This document shows, one piece after another, positions 7,735-15,647 of a DNA stretch of 64,000 bases (position 1 is its first letter; the number at the start of each line of letters is the position of its first letter). Source of the DNA: DATAXP01 sp036272935 (GTDB lineage Bacteria > Planctomycetota > Planctomycetia > Pirellulales > PNKZ01); contig DATAXP010000091.1 of assembly GCA_036272935.1 (NCBI GenBank), positions 1-64,000 on the forward strand, in the 5' to 3' direction. Below the pieces are notes generated by a model. That model searched no databases. It was not told the DNA's origin and saw only the letters and a program-made list of their open reading frames with translations. Both the position numbers and the translations under genes were made by a program.

Positions 7735-10700
7735 CTATCCCCCTAGTGCCTCGAGACGCTGCTTGGCCAGAGCGGCCTGATCGCTGCGCGGGTGCTTGTC
7801 GAGCAGCTCCTGGTACGACTTGCGCGCCTGGTCGCGTTGGCCTCGCACCTCGAAGCAGCGACCGGCTTCGTACAACGCGGCCGCCTGCCACTGCGGATAC
7901 CCGTACACGTCGCTCACGGCAATGAAGTCGGCAATCGCCTGCTGGAAGTCTTTGCGCTCGAAATGGATTTCGCCGATCATGAAACGCGCCCGGGCGGCGA
8001 CTTCGCTGCCGGTCTTTTCGGTCACCTGCTGGTACAAGGCCAAGGCGTCGTCGCTCTTCCCTTGATTCTGCTTGGCCCAGGCCTGCTCGTACAGGATTTC
8101 CGGCAGGTATTCTCCCGCCGCGTCGGCCTTGCGAGCCTGATCGAGCAGCGATTCGCTTCGCTTCCAATCCTTGATCTGGGAGGCGGCCTGCGCGGCGTGC
8201 AGCCTCGCGAGCACGAGCAGCCCCTTCGCTTTGGGCTCTTTCACCTCGTCGTACAGCGGCAGCGCTTCCTTGTACTTGCCTTCCTTGAACAGCGACTCGC
8301 CCTGCATGTACGCGGCGTCCGAGAGCAGTTCGCCCTTCGGGAACTGTTGCCGCTGGTAGTCGAACATCTGCCGCGCCTGGTCGAACTTCCCCTGTCGGAA
8401 GCACGACCAGCCGAGCAAGTGGATTGCCGACTCGCCGACCGCGCCGCCGACACCTTTCTGCATCGCGGCCTGGAAGCTTGCCGCGGCGTGCGCGAAGTCA
8501 TCCTGCTCGTACTGGTAGCGGCCGACGTAGTACAGTGCCTCGGCTGCCAGTGGACTTTTGGGGTATTGCTGTGCAAGGCGCTCGAATGTCTCGGCAGCCT
8601 CTTTCGCTTTCCCTTGGTCCTGAAGCGTCCAGGCGAGCTTGTTCAGCGCCTTGTCGAGCCCCGAATACTTCGGCGCATCGGCCAGCAGCTTGCGGAGCGT
8701 CGCCACGGCCTTGTCGCGATCGCCGGCCTCCGCCTGGCAAACGGCCAACAGGTACGTCGCGTCGGCGCGCTCCTCCGCGCCGGCCGACTTCCAAGCCAGG
8801 AACGTCTGCAAGTCGTCGATCGCCTGCTTGTATTGTCCTTGCCCTTGCCGCACGGCGCCGCGCAGGTACCGTGCCCGCGGCAACAAATCATCGGCCGGCT
8901 TCGAATCGATCAGCGCATCGAGCGTTTTGCTCGCCGCTGCCAGATCGCCGGCGCGGTATTCGGTCCAGGCGAGTCCGTAGCGCGAGTGACCTACCAGAGC
9001 GCTCGAGGGCCAACCATCGAGCACGGCCCGATACTCGGCGGTTGCCGTCTTGTAGTCGCCGGCGTTGTAGGCATACTCGGCCAGGCGGTAATGCGCCTTG
9101 TCGAGGACCTGGCTCTTAGGAAAGTCCTTGATCAGCTTCTTCAGTTGTTTCCGCGCATCATCGAGCTTGTCTTGCTCGCCGAGCGACTGGGCGTAAGCCA
9201 GCAGCGTGTCGTCGGCCTGCCGCCAACCTGGCGCGCTGCGCAGCGAGGCGTCGAACGCCTTGGCTGCCGAGCGGTGCTCGTCGAGCGATTCGTATCCGGT
9301 GCCGAGCCGGTAGTACGCTTCGGCATTGAGCTCGGGGCTCGGCAACTTCCCGGCGACCGATTCCAGCGCGGCGACCGCGTCCTTGGCTTTCTTATCGAGC
9401 AGCAGCGCAACGCCGCGACGCAGGCGCCAATTCGGCGCTTCGGGGGCGTCGGCAAATTTCTTGAGCAGCCGACCGAACGCCTGCTCGGCGTCACGGTAGT
9501 TGCCGCGGAGCAAGTCGCTTTCGGCCGCCACATACATCACGTTGGGCACGAGCGGATGGTCCGCGTAGGCTTTCAGAAACCGCTCGGCTTGGCTCGACGC
9601 ATCCTGGTAGTCACCTAGTTCCAGGGCGGCGAAGGCGGCCATGTACTGGGCCTCGGGCGCCACTGCGTCCTGCGGCCAACGCTCGGCGATTTCGCCGTAC
9701 ATTGTCCGGGCCTCGCTGCGCTTGGCGGGGATATCGAACAAGGCGTCGGCCTGGTCGAGCTGCAACTGCGGCAGCCAGCGGCTCTTGGCCGCGTGCGGCA
9801 CCCATTCCTGTGCCAGTTCCAAGGCAGGCTGCGCGAGCCCTTGCTTCAGCGCCCCGCGCAGCCGTAGGTGCACTGCCTCGAAAAACGTGTCGCCGTCGTT
9901 GGGCGTGAGGTTCATCAACGCCTTGCGAGCGTCGTCGTACTTGCCTTCCAGGTACGCACACTTGCCGGCATCAAGCCATGCGGCGGCGCGATAAGGCGAC
10001 TGCGGAAACTTCTGCGGCACCGAAGCGTACAGCACCGCGGCCTGGGTGTATTGCTTCTTCTCGAACAGGACCGCGGCTTGGCGCATCGTGGCGTGATCGG
10101 CCAAGGCGAAGCCAGGAGTCGAAGCCGCGCGGGCGAAACTCGCTTCGGCCTCGTCAAGCTTCCCTTGGGCCAGCAGCGTTTCGCCGCGTCGCATCGCCAC
10201 TTCGGTCGCCAGCCGATGGTTCGGATCGTGTTTCAGGAATGCGGCAAAGGTGGCATCGGCCGCGGCCGGCTGGTTCAGCTCCGCTTGTGTCACGCCCAAG
10301 GCGTAGCGGGCGTCGGGGGCCAGTGGATCGGTGGGAAACTGCTTGAGCAGTTGCTCGTATAGCCTCGCGGCGGCCTGCTTGTCGCCGGTGTTGTAGGCCG
10401 CGTCCCCTTGGTAGTAGAGCGCCTGCGCGGCGTAGCGCGTGTTGGGGAATTTCTCGGCCAATGTGGCTAGCGTCTTCGTGGCCTGCGCGAACATCGCGGC
10501 GTCGCCCGCCTGGCCGAGGTTGTACTCGGCAAGTCCCTTGTACAAATATGTCGCCGGGAGAAGGTCGTTTTTCGATCCGTCGGCCGCCTCGACCATCAGT
10601 GCGTCGGCCGGCAGCTTCGGCGCGGCGGCCAGCAGTTTTTCGAACTCGCTCCGCGCCGCCGCGAACTGTTGCGTCTTGAGCAGGCACAGGCCGTAGTAAT

Positions 10701-10935
10701 GGCGCGCCCGCGGGGCGCGCGGATCGTTGGCGTTGGCCGTCAAGAAACTGTTCCACTGCTCGGCGGCCAGCTCGAACTGCTCGCGGTTCTGCAAGGCGAC
10801 GGCCGTTGCGAACTGGCGCATTGCGGCGTCGTTAGCAGAGGCGGGCTGCTGGCCGATGGCCAGAGGAACTGGCCGCGCCAGCACGACGAGCGCCGCCGCC
10901 AGCGGCGCGATAATCCAGCGACCCCGAGCGAGCAT
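7735..10935 (-). CDS. Giant secreted tetratricopeptide-repeat protein
   Basis: A 1066-residue protein with a signal peptide (hydrophobic stretch about 8-28, ending near PLAIGQQPA), followed by TPR-like helical pairs to the end. Units with the pattern A-x-Y-x-x-G and F-P-x-S-x-x-A recur about every 35 residues (for example FPNTRYAAQALYYQG, FPQSPYRAAAWLDAG, YPKSPLAAEALYYVG). The repeats resemble YbgF/CpoB and BamD-type tol_pal repeats. It is first in an operon with exbB and exbD and ends flush with the exbB start. A plausible inference is a periplasmic scaffold energised by the ExbBD motor. No enzymatic domain is seen. Confidence 0.88.
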   Translation of the reverse strand: MLARGRWIIAPLAAALVVLARPVPLAIGQQPASANDAAMRQFATAVALQNREQFELAAEQWNSFLTANANDPRAPRARHYYGLCLLKTQQFAAARSEFEKLLAAAPKLPADALMVEAADGSKNDLLPATYLYKGLAEYNLGQAGDAAMFAQATKTLATLAEKFPNTRYAAQALYYQGDAAYNTGDKQAAARLYEQLLKQFPTDPLAPDARYALGVTQAELNQPAAADATFAAFLKHDPNHRLATEVAMRRGETLLAQGKLDEAEASFARAASTPGFALADHATMRQAAVLFEKKQYTQAAVLYASVPQKFPQSPYRAAAWLDAGKCAYLEGKYDDARKALMNLTPNDGDTFFEAVHLRLRGALKQGLAQPALELAQEWVPHAAKSRWLPQLQLDQADALFDIPAKRSEARTMYGEIAERWPQDAVAPEAQYMAAFAALELGDYQDASSQAERFLKAYADHPLVPNVMYVAAESDLLRGNYRDAEQAFGRLLKKFADAPEAPNWRLRRGVALLLDKKAKDAVAALESVAGKLPSPELNAEAYYRLGTGYESLDEHRSAAKAFDASLRSAPGWRQADDTLLAYAQSLGEQDKLDDARKQLKKLIKDFPKSQVLDKAHYRLAEYAYNAGDYKTATAEYRAVLDGWPSSALVGHSRYGLAWTEYRAGDLAAASKTLDALIDSKPADDLLPRARYLRGAVRQGQGQYKQAIDDLQTFLAWKSAGAEERADATYLLAVCQAEAGDRDKAVATLRKLLADAPKYSGLDKALNKLAWTLQDQGKAKEAAETFERLAQQYPKSPLAAEALYYVGRYQYEQDDFAHAAASFQAAMQKGVGGAVGESAIHLLGWSCFRQGKFDQARQMFDYQRQQFPKGELLSDAAYMQGESLFKEGKYKEALPLYDEVKEPKAKGLLVLARLHAAQAASQIKDWKRSESLLDQARKADAAGEYLPEILYEQAWAKQNQGKSDDALALYQQVTEKTGSEVAARARFMIGEIHFERKDFQQAIADFIAVSDVYGYPQWQAAALYEAGRCFEVRGQRDQARKSYQELLDKHPRSDQAALAKQRLEALGG

Positions 10936-11069
10936 GCGACAACCCTTTCCGCGTCGATTCGTGGCAGCGACAGTCGCCGGCCAAAAACGGCGAGCGCCAG
11001 CCGCAACTTCGGTTGTACCTCAAAAAGCGCCTCGACAAAATGGTCAGCCGTTTGGGCCGATTTCGGCAA

Positions 11070-11098
11070 TTGCCCGGTTTGGGGGCAGTACTTATGAT
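11070..11098 (+). promoter_or_regulatory. Candidate sigma70-type promoter for terC-like gene
   Basis: TTGCCC (11070-11075) and TATGAT (11093-11098) are separated by exactly 17 bp, about 70 bp before the TerC start. The position inside the divergent gap supports use. Confidence 0.5.
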
Positions 11099-11167
11099 GG
11101 CGACGCTCATGCCCGGCGCGGAAGGGCCGCCGGCGCTTTCCGACCCCCAGAGGTTCCGAGCTGCACT

Positions 11168-12154
11168 TTGGTCCACATTCCACTCTGGTACTGGTTCGCG
11201 TTCGCGGCGTTCGTGATCACGATGCTCGTGATCGACCTGAGCGTCATTCACCGCAGTTCGCGCAAACCCACCGCGAAAGAATCGGGACTGTGGACGCTGT
11301 TTTGGTGTGGCCTGTCGCTAGGGTTTAGCGCGTTGGTCTGGTGGATCTACACGTACCATAGCGAGGATCATGAACATGGCCTGCAAAAGGCCGGTGAGTT
11401 CCTGAGCGGCTACGCGGTGGAATGGGCATTGTCGATGGACAATGTCTTTGTGTTCGTCGTGATTTTCAATCACTTCCGCGTGCCGTCAAAATACCAATAC
11501 CGCGTTCTCTTTTGGGGCATTTTGGGCGCGATCGTGCTGCGCCTCGCCTTCGTGCTAGCGGGAAGCGCTTTGATCCATCGTTTTGAGTGGATTCTGTACT
11601 GTCTCGGAGCGTTCCTGGTTTACACCGGCGTGATGCTCGCCATCAAAGACGAAGAAGTCGACCCCGAGAAAGGGATCGCTTTGCGTTTGTCGCGCCGTTT
11701 TCTTCACGTCGCACCGGGAGATCATGAGGTCCACGGTGATCGCTTTTTCGTGCGCGTCGACGGTCGGATGATGGCCACCCCGTTGTTCTTGGTGCTCGTG
11801 GTCATCAACATCACCGACGTCATTTTCGCCGTCGACAGCGTACCGGCGATCTTCGGCATCACGAAAGATCCGTTCATCGTGTTTACCTCAAACGTATTCG
11901 CGATCTTCGGCCTGCGCGCGCTGTATTTCTTGTTGGCCGATTTCATGGGCATGTTCCATTACTTGAAGTATGGCCTTAGCGCGATCCTGGTGTTCGTCGG
12001 TCTGAAGATGCTTGCCAAGCTCGTGCTGGCTGAAGACAATCCTTTGATCGTCAACCCATTCATCTCGCTGGCGATCATCGCGGTGCTGCTAGGTTCGGCT
12101 ATGGCCGCCTCGATGCTCTTTCCTGAGCGCGAGCATCACGAATCCTCCGGATAA
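11168..12154 (+). CDS. TerC-family integral membrane protein
   Basis: A 328-residue membrane protein with about nine predicted helices. Two conserved acidic stretches define the TerC family: EWALSMDNVFVFVVIFNHF (about 82-100) and DVIFAVDSVPAIFGITKDPF (about 214-233). Both carry Asp residues within membrane helices that are thought to bind metal ions. Family members (TerC, Alx, YkoY types) act in tellurite resistance and manganese export. The start is inferred as TTG 11168, giving the usual family length and beginning just before the first helix. An in-frame ATG at 10727 would overlap the divergent TPR gene and is rejected. AGAGG lies about 14 nt upstream, so the start remains uncertain. Confidence 0.85.
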   Translation: MVHIPLWYWFAFAAFVITMLVIDLSVIHRSSRKPTAKESGLWTLFWCGLSLGFSALVWWIYTYHSEDHEHGLQKAGEFLSGYAVEWALSMDNVFVFVVIFNHFRVPSKYQYRVLFWGILGAIVLRLAFVLAGSALIHRFEWILYCLGAFLVYTGVMLAIKDEEVDPEKGIALRLSRRFLHVAPGDHEVHGDRFFVRVDGRMMATPLFLVLVVINITDVIFAVDSVPAIFGITKDPFIVFTSNVFAIFGLRALYFLLADFMGMFHYLKYGLSAILVFVGLKMLAKLVLAEDNPLIVNPFISLAIIAVLLGSAMAASMLFPEREHHESSG

Positions 12155-12168
12155 CGGCGGAATGAGCA

Positions 12169-12567
12169 GTGACGCACCGAATCCGGCTGCGCGGTCCGTG
12201 GACTCTTGAGATGCTCGGCTCCTTGGGCGGTGGTGGCTCGTCGCCGCAACGGGTCATGCTTCCCGGCGACTGGCCACGACTGTTGGCTGGTCGAAGCGGC
12301 GCGGCAGTATGCATGCGGCGGCACTTTAATCGGCCCACTGGGCTCGATGCCGGTCACACGGTGTGGCTGACGATCGAGCACCCCCGCGGCGCCGGCGCCT
12401 TGACGCTCAATGGCACGCCCCTGGCGATCGGCGCCCCTGGCCAAGCATGCCAAGTGCCGATCACCGCCTTACTGACCAGCCGCAATGAACTGACGATCGA
12501 AGCTCTCCTGAGTGACGAACCGCCCTGGGCCGACGTCCGCCTGGAAATCCGTGGCGAGCACGACTAA
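12169..12567 (+). CDS. Small conserved-looking protein with beta-sandwich pattern
   Basis: A 132-residue protein starting with GTG at 12169, 14 nt after terC, so probably in the same transcript. The opening strand pattern with RGPW, then MLPGDWPRLL (about 30-39) and the core CMRRHFNRPTGLDAGHTVWLTIEHP (about 48-72) resembles the jelly-roll sugar-binding domain of GH2-type hydrolases, followed by TLNGTPLAIG and ELTIEAL strands. There is no signal peptide and no catalytic domain. I cannot give a function; a stand-alone cytoplasmic carbohydrate-binding-like fold is the best description. Confidence 0.55.
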   Translation: MTHRIRLRGPWTLEMLGSLGGGGSSPQRVMLPGDWPRLLAGRSGAAVCMRRHFNRPTGLDAGHTVWLTIEHPRGAGALTLNGTPLAIGAPGQACQVPITALLTSRNELTIEALLSDEPPWADVRLEIRGEHD

Positions 12568-12578
12568 CCTGAGAGCCA

Positions 12579-12688
12579 ATCCGAAAACCGCTTTACAACT
12601 CGTCGGTCGGGTGGGGCAGACATTCGTGTCTGCCGTGAGAGGTCAACCGGAGGCAGGCAGGAATGCCTGCCCCACGCGGTTTTCGGAT
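12579..12688. repeat. REPIN-like nested inverted repeat
   Basis: A 13-bp perfect terminal inverted repeat (ATCCGAAAACCGC at 12579-12591, complement at 12676-12688) encloses two related 24-bp units in opposite orientation (12611-12634 and 12652-12675). Each unit is itself a perfect 8-bp hairpin: GGCAGACA with a TTCG loop in the first, GGCAGGCA with a GGAA loop in the second. The stems differ by a compensated base pair. It lies between the small protein gene and the DUF1080 gene. Confidence 0.75.
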
Positions 12689-12726
12689 CGGCAGCAAAGC
12701 CGTCGCCCTTCCAGCCGGAGCAACCC

Positions 12727-13896
12727 ATGTCGATCAAGCGTCTTGCCGCATTCGTCGTTCTTACCGCCTGCGCCGTGCCGGCATCGGCGGCTGAGCAGAA
12801 CACGCTCACCGAGAAAGAACTGGACCACGGTTGGGTTCTGTTGTTCGACGGCGAAACGACCTTCGGTTGGCAAGCGACCAGCGACGCCGATTGGAAGGTC
12901 GTCGACGGCACGCTCGTTGCCACCTCGGGCAAGCCCGGCTTCCTCAACACCACCACCGAGTTCGGCGACTTCCTGCTGAAAGTCGATTTCCGCGCCACGC
13001 CTGAAACGAACAGCGGCGTCTTCCTTCGCAATCCCGACCAGCCCAAAAGCGCCGCGACCGATTGCTACGAGCTGAACATCGCCGACGAGTCGATCAGCCC
13101 GTTTCCGACCGGTAGCTTCGTCGAGCGGCAGAAGGCCAACAGCTACGCGGCCAACGAGGGCTGGCAGACGTTCGAAGTCGACGCCCAGGGGGGAACGTTC
13201 GTCGTGCGGCTCGATGGCCGACCGGTGCTCGAATACACCGATCCGCGACCGTTGGGGCGGGGCCGCATCGGCCTGCAATTTCGCACCGGAAAGATCGAGT
13301 TCCGCAACATCAAGCTCAAGCCGCTCGGGCTGGAATCGATCTTCAACGGCCGCGACCTTGCCGGTTGGAAGACTTATCCGGAGATGAAGAGCGTATTCTC
13401 TGTCACGTCTGCTGGCGAGTTGAACGTGAAGGACGGCCGCGGCCAGCTCGAAAGCGAGAAAGAATACGGCGACTTCGTGCTGCAACTCGAAGTCTTTTCC
13501 AACGGCATGCACCTGAACTCGGGTATTTTCTTCCGCTGTATTCCCGGCGAAACGATGAACGGCTACGAATGCCAGATTCAGAACGGTTACAAGGACGGCG
13601 ACCGCTCGCAGCCGATCGATGCTGGCACCGGTGCGATTTACCGTCGGCAGTCGGCCCGCAAGGTAATGGCCGACGATTTCAAGTGGTTCCCCATGACCTT
13701 AGTTGTCTCGGGAGCGCACATGGCCTGCTGGGTCAACGGCATCCAGGTGACCGACTGGACCGACACACGGCCGCCCGATCCCAACCCGCGCAAAGGGCTG
13801 CGTACCGCGCCGGGGACACTAATGATTCAGGGGCACGACCCGACGACCGATCTATCGTTCCGCCACCTGCAGGCGGGCGAACTGCCGCCACGCTGA
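12727..13896 (+). CDS. Secreted protein with two DUF1080 domains
   Basis: A 389-residue exported protein. The signal peptide is MSIKRLAAFVVLTACAVPAS with cleavage after SAA (about residue 22). Two DUF1080 (3-keto-disaccharide hydrolase) concanavalin-like domains follow. The first covers about 35-200 (WVLLFDGETTFGWQ, NSGVFLRNP); the second about 205-388 (SIFNGRDLAGWK, NSGIFFRCIPGETMNGYECQ). Some DUF1080 proteins act on 3-keto-disaccharides; most planctomycete members are uncharacterised, and the family is strongly expanded in the phylum. It stands alone between a REPIN-like element and the CBS gene. Confidence 0.9.
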   Translation: MSIKRLAAFVVLTACAVPASAAEQNTLTEKELDHGWVLLFDGETTFGWQATSDADWKVVDGTLVATSGKPGFLNTTTEFGDFLLKVDFRATPETNSGVFLRNPDQPKSAATDCYELNIADESISPFPTGSFVERQKANSYAANEGWQTFEVDAQGGTFVVRLDGRPVLEYTDPRPLGRGRIGLQFRTGKIEFRNIKLKPLGLESIFNGRDLAGWKTYPEMKSVFSVTSAGELNVKDGRGQLESEKEYGDFVLQLEVFSNGMHLNSGIFFRCIPGETMNGYECQIQNGYKDGDRSQPIDAGTGAIYRRQSARKVMADDFKWFPMTLVVSGAHMACWVNGIQVTDWTDTRPPDPNPRKGLRTAPGTLMIQGHDPTTDLSFRHLQAGELPPR

Positions 13897-13913
13897 AGGC
13901 GCATCGGCAAGTT

Positions 13914-13952
13914 CGTGAAACTAGTCACACAGTGTTCGTGAATCTCTTCACG
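13914..13952 (+). promoter_or_regulatory. Two tandem GTGA-N6-TCAC operator-like sites
   Basis: GTGA-AACTAG-TCAC (13915-13928) and GTGA-ATCTCT-TCAC (13938-13951) have centres 23 bp apart. The spacing and half-sites match the CRP/FNR-family consensus TGTGA-N6-TCACA closely. Both lie upstream of a candidate promoter for the CBS-domain gene, centred at roughly -75 and -98 relative to the inferred start. Confidence 0.45.
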
Positions 13953-13982
13953 CACTCGCGCCGATGCAGCTGCAAATTTTTT

Positions 13983-14012
13983 TTGACGGACGCCGCGACG
14001 GTTCACTAAGCT
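13983..14012 (+). promoter_or_regulatory. Candidate promoter with A/T-tract for CBS gene
   Basis: TTGACG (13983-13988), 18-bp spacer, TAAGCT (14007-14012). An AAATTTTTT tract directly abuts the -35 and resembles an UP element. The -10 is weak. Confidence 0.35.
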
Positions 14013-14085
14013 GCGCATAGAAGTTGCGACAACTTCTTTCTCATCATCTGGCAACTCTGCACATCGCATTGAGGGGGACGCCGTC

Positions 14086-14523
14086 ATGATTCTGAACGAT
14101 ATTTTGCGCCTGAAAGGGTCGGAGGTTTATCACATCATCCCTACCGCGACGCTCGGCGACGTGGTGCATGAGATGATGCGCCGTCGTTGCGGAGCACTGC
14201 TGGTGTGCTCCGGGCCTGATTGCGGCCGCGGCATCGTCGGCATCATCACCGAGCGCGACATCCTGCGCGCTTGCGCCGAGCGCAACGGCTCGATCTCCAA
14301 CATTCCGGTCGGCGAGTACATGACCATGGACATGGTCACAGGCACCCCCGACAACTCGGTCGAGTACATCATGGGCGTGATGACCGATCATCGCATTCGC
14401 CATTTACCGGTGCTTGATGGCGACCAGTTGGTCGGCGTGATCTCAATCGGTGACCTGGTGAAGGCGCAGCATCACCAAACGATCGTCGAGAATCACTACC
14501 TGAAGAGCTACATCCAGAGTTGA
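14086..14523 (+). CDS. CBS-domain pair protein
   Basis: A 145-residue protein made of two CBS motifs and nothing else. The first spans about 8-70 (ATLGDVVHEMMRR, GIVGIITERDILRA); the second about 78-135 (MVTGTPDNSVEYIMGVM, HRIRHLPVLDGDQLVGVIS). Such Bateman modules bind adenine nucleotides or S-adenosyl ligands and usually regulate partner proteins. The G-x-I-T/S-x-x-D signatures (TERD, SIGD) that contact ribose are present. GAGGGGG lies 6 nt upstream of ATG 14086. Two CRP/FNR-like sites lie about 140-170 bp upstream. Confidence 0.92.
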   Translation: MILNDILRLKGSEVYHIIPTATLGDVVHEMMRRRCGALLVCSGPDCGRGIVGIITERDILRACAERNGSISNIPVGEYMTMDMVTGTPDNSVEYIMGVMTDHRIRHLPVLDGDQLVGVISIGDLVKAQHHQTIVENHYLKSYIQS

Positions 14524-14535
14524 CGCGCGTTCCGT

Positions 14536-14583
14536 TTAGCCCCGGTCGCCGCGGCGACCGCGTCGCGCAAGCCCTGCGGCTAA
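14536..14583. terminator. TTAGCC-type hairpin element at convergent junction
   Basis: CGGTCGCC and GGCGACCG (14543-14560) form an 8-bp stem with a GC loop, preceded by TTTAGCC and followed by GGCTAA. The minus-strand TAG stop of ispH (14580-14582) lies inside the GGCTAA border. It separates the converging CBS and ispH genes. Confidence 0.5.
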
Positions 14584-15560
14584 TCTCGCGTGTTGCCTGC
14601 CACGAGGCTTTCGAGCTTATTCGCGCCGTCGAGCGGCAGATTCCGCAATTCCTTCGGCAGCGGGAAGTGAACTTCCTCTTCGCGCACCGACACCGGCTCG
14701 ACGGTGGCCCCGAATCGCTTGCGCAGATACTCGATCACGTCCTCGACAACCAACTCCGGCGCACTGGCCCCGGCCGTGACCAGCACCGTTTCGTCGCCGC
14801 GGAACCACGACAGATCGATATCCGATGAGCCGTCGATCAGGTAGGCCGGCACGCCGTTGTCGCGCGAGATTTCAGCGAGCCGCTGGCTGTTCGAGCTGTT
14901 GCGGCTGCCGAGCACCAATACCACGTCGGTCCGCTTCGACAGCACCTGCACCGCCTCTTGCCGGTTCTGCGTGGCGTAGCAGATGTCTTCCTTGGGTGGG
15001 TTGGCGATCTGCGGGAAGCGCTGGCGCAGGCGGCTGATGATCCGGTTGGCGTCGTCGACCGAAAGCGTCGTTTGCGTGAGATACGCCAGCTTGCAGCCCT
15101 CGGCGATCTCAAGCCGATCGACGTCCTCGGGCGTTTCGACCAGCACCATGGCATGCGGCGCCTCGCCCATCGTGCCGATTACCTCGTCGTGCCCCTCGTG
15201 GCCGATCAGGATGATCGTGTAGCCTTGCTGGGCATAGCGGATCGCCTCGAGGTGCACCTTGGTCACCAGCGGGCAGGTCGCGTCGATCGTGTGCAACTGC
15301 CGCTCTTCCGAGATGCGGCGAATCTCGGGCGACACGCCGTGGGCCGAGTACAGCAGGTGCGCCCCCCGCGGCACCTCGTCCAGCGTATCGACAAACACCA
15401 CGCCTTTGCCGCGAAAGTGCTCGACGACATATTTGTTGTGTACGATCTCGTGGTAGACGTACAGCGGCGTGCCATACAGGCGCAGCGCTAGTTCGAGGCT
15501 TTCGATCGCCATGTTCACGCCGGCACAGAAGCCGCGCGGACTAGCCAGCAGAATACGCAT
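14580..15560 (-). CDS. ispH: 4-hydroxy-3-methylbut-2-enyl diphosphate reductase
   Basis: Last enzyme of the MEP (non-mevalonate) isoprenoid pathway. It reduces HMBPP to IPP and DMAPP with a [4Fe-4S] cluster. The 326-residue protein has the three cluster cysteines in GFCAGVN (C12), DATCPLVTK (C96) and ICYATQNRQ (C194). Substrate-binding His and Glu are in YHEIVHN, SAHGVS and GHEGHDE. SRNSSNSQRL and TAGASAPE are further family motifs. Length is standard. It is divergent from hpnC, placing precursor supply next to squalene and hopanoid genes. The start is ATG 15560. Confidence 0.96.
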   Translation of the reverse strand: MRILLASPRGFCAGVNMAIESLELALRLYGTPLYVYHEIVHNKYVVEHFRGKGVVFVDTLDEVPRGAHLLYSAHGVSPEIRRISEERQLHTIDATCPLVTKVHLEAIRYAQQGYTIILIGHEGHDEVIGTMGEAPHAMVLVETPEDVDRLEIAEGCKLAYLTQTTLSVDDANRIISRLRQRFPQIANPPKEDICYATQNRQEAVQVLSKRTDVVLVLGSRNSSNSQRLAEISRDNGVPAYLIDGSSDIDLSWFRGDETVLVTAGASAPELVVEDVIEYLRKRFGATVEPVSVREEEVHFPLPKELRNLPLDGANKLESLVAGNTRD

Positions 15561-15565
15561 GCTCT

Positions 15566-15594
15566 TTGGTCCTGGGGTACGTCTTCCTTATGAT
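15566..15594 (+). promoter_or_regulatory. Candidate promoter of hpnCDE
   Basis: TTGGTC (15566-15571), 17-bp spacer, TATGAT (15589-15594). It lies just outside the ispH start on the opposite strand, about 54 bp before the hpnC ATG. Confidence 0.45.
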
Positions 15595-15647
15595 AGTGAA
15601 GACCGCGAGAGTTGAGTACCGCATTCCGTCGCCACGATTCACCGCTC

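Noticed and set aside
7792..9618. A 608-codon plus-strand frame opposite the TPR gene
   Set aside because: A mirror of the TPR repeat coding with no signal peptide, motifs or start context.
10727..11167. An upstream ATG for the TerC gene
   Set aside because: It would overlap the divergent TPR gene, and the added residues look non-coding.
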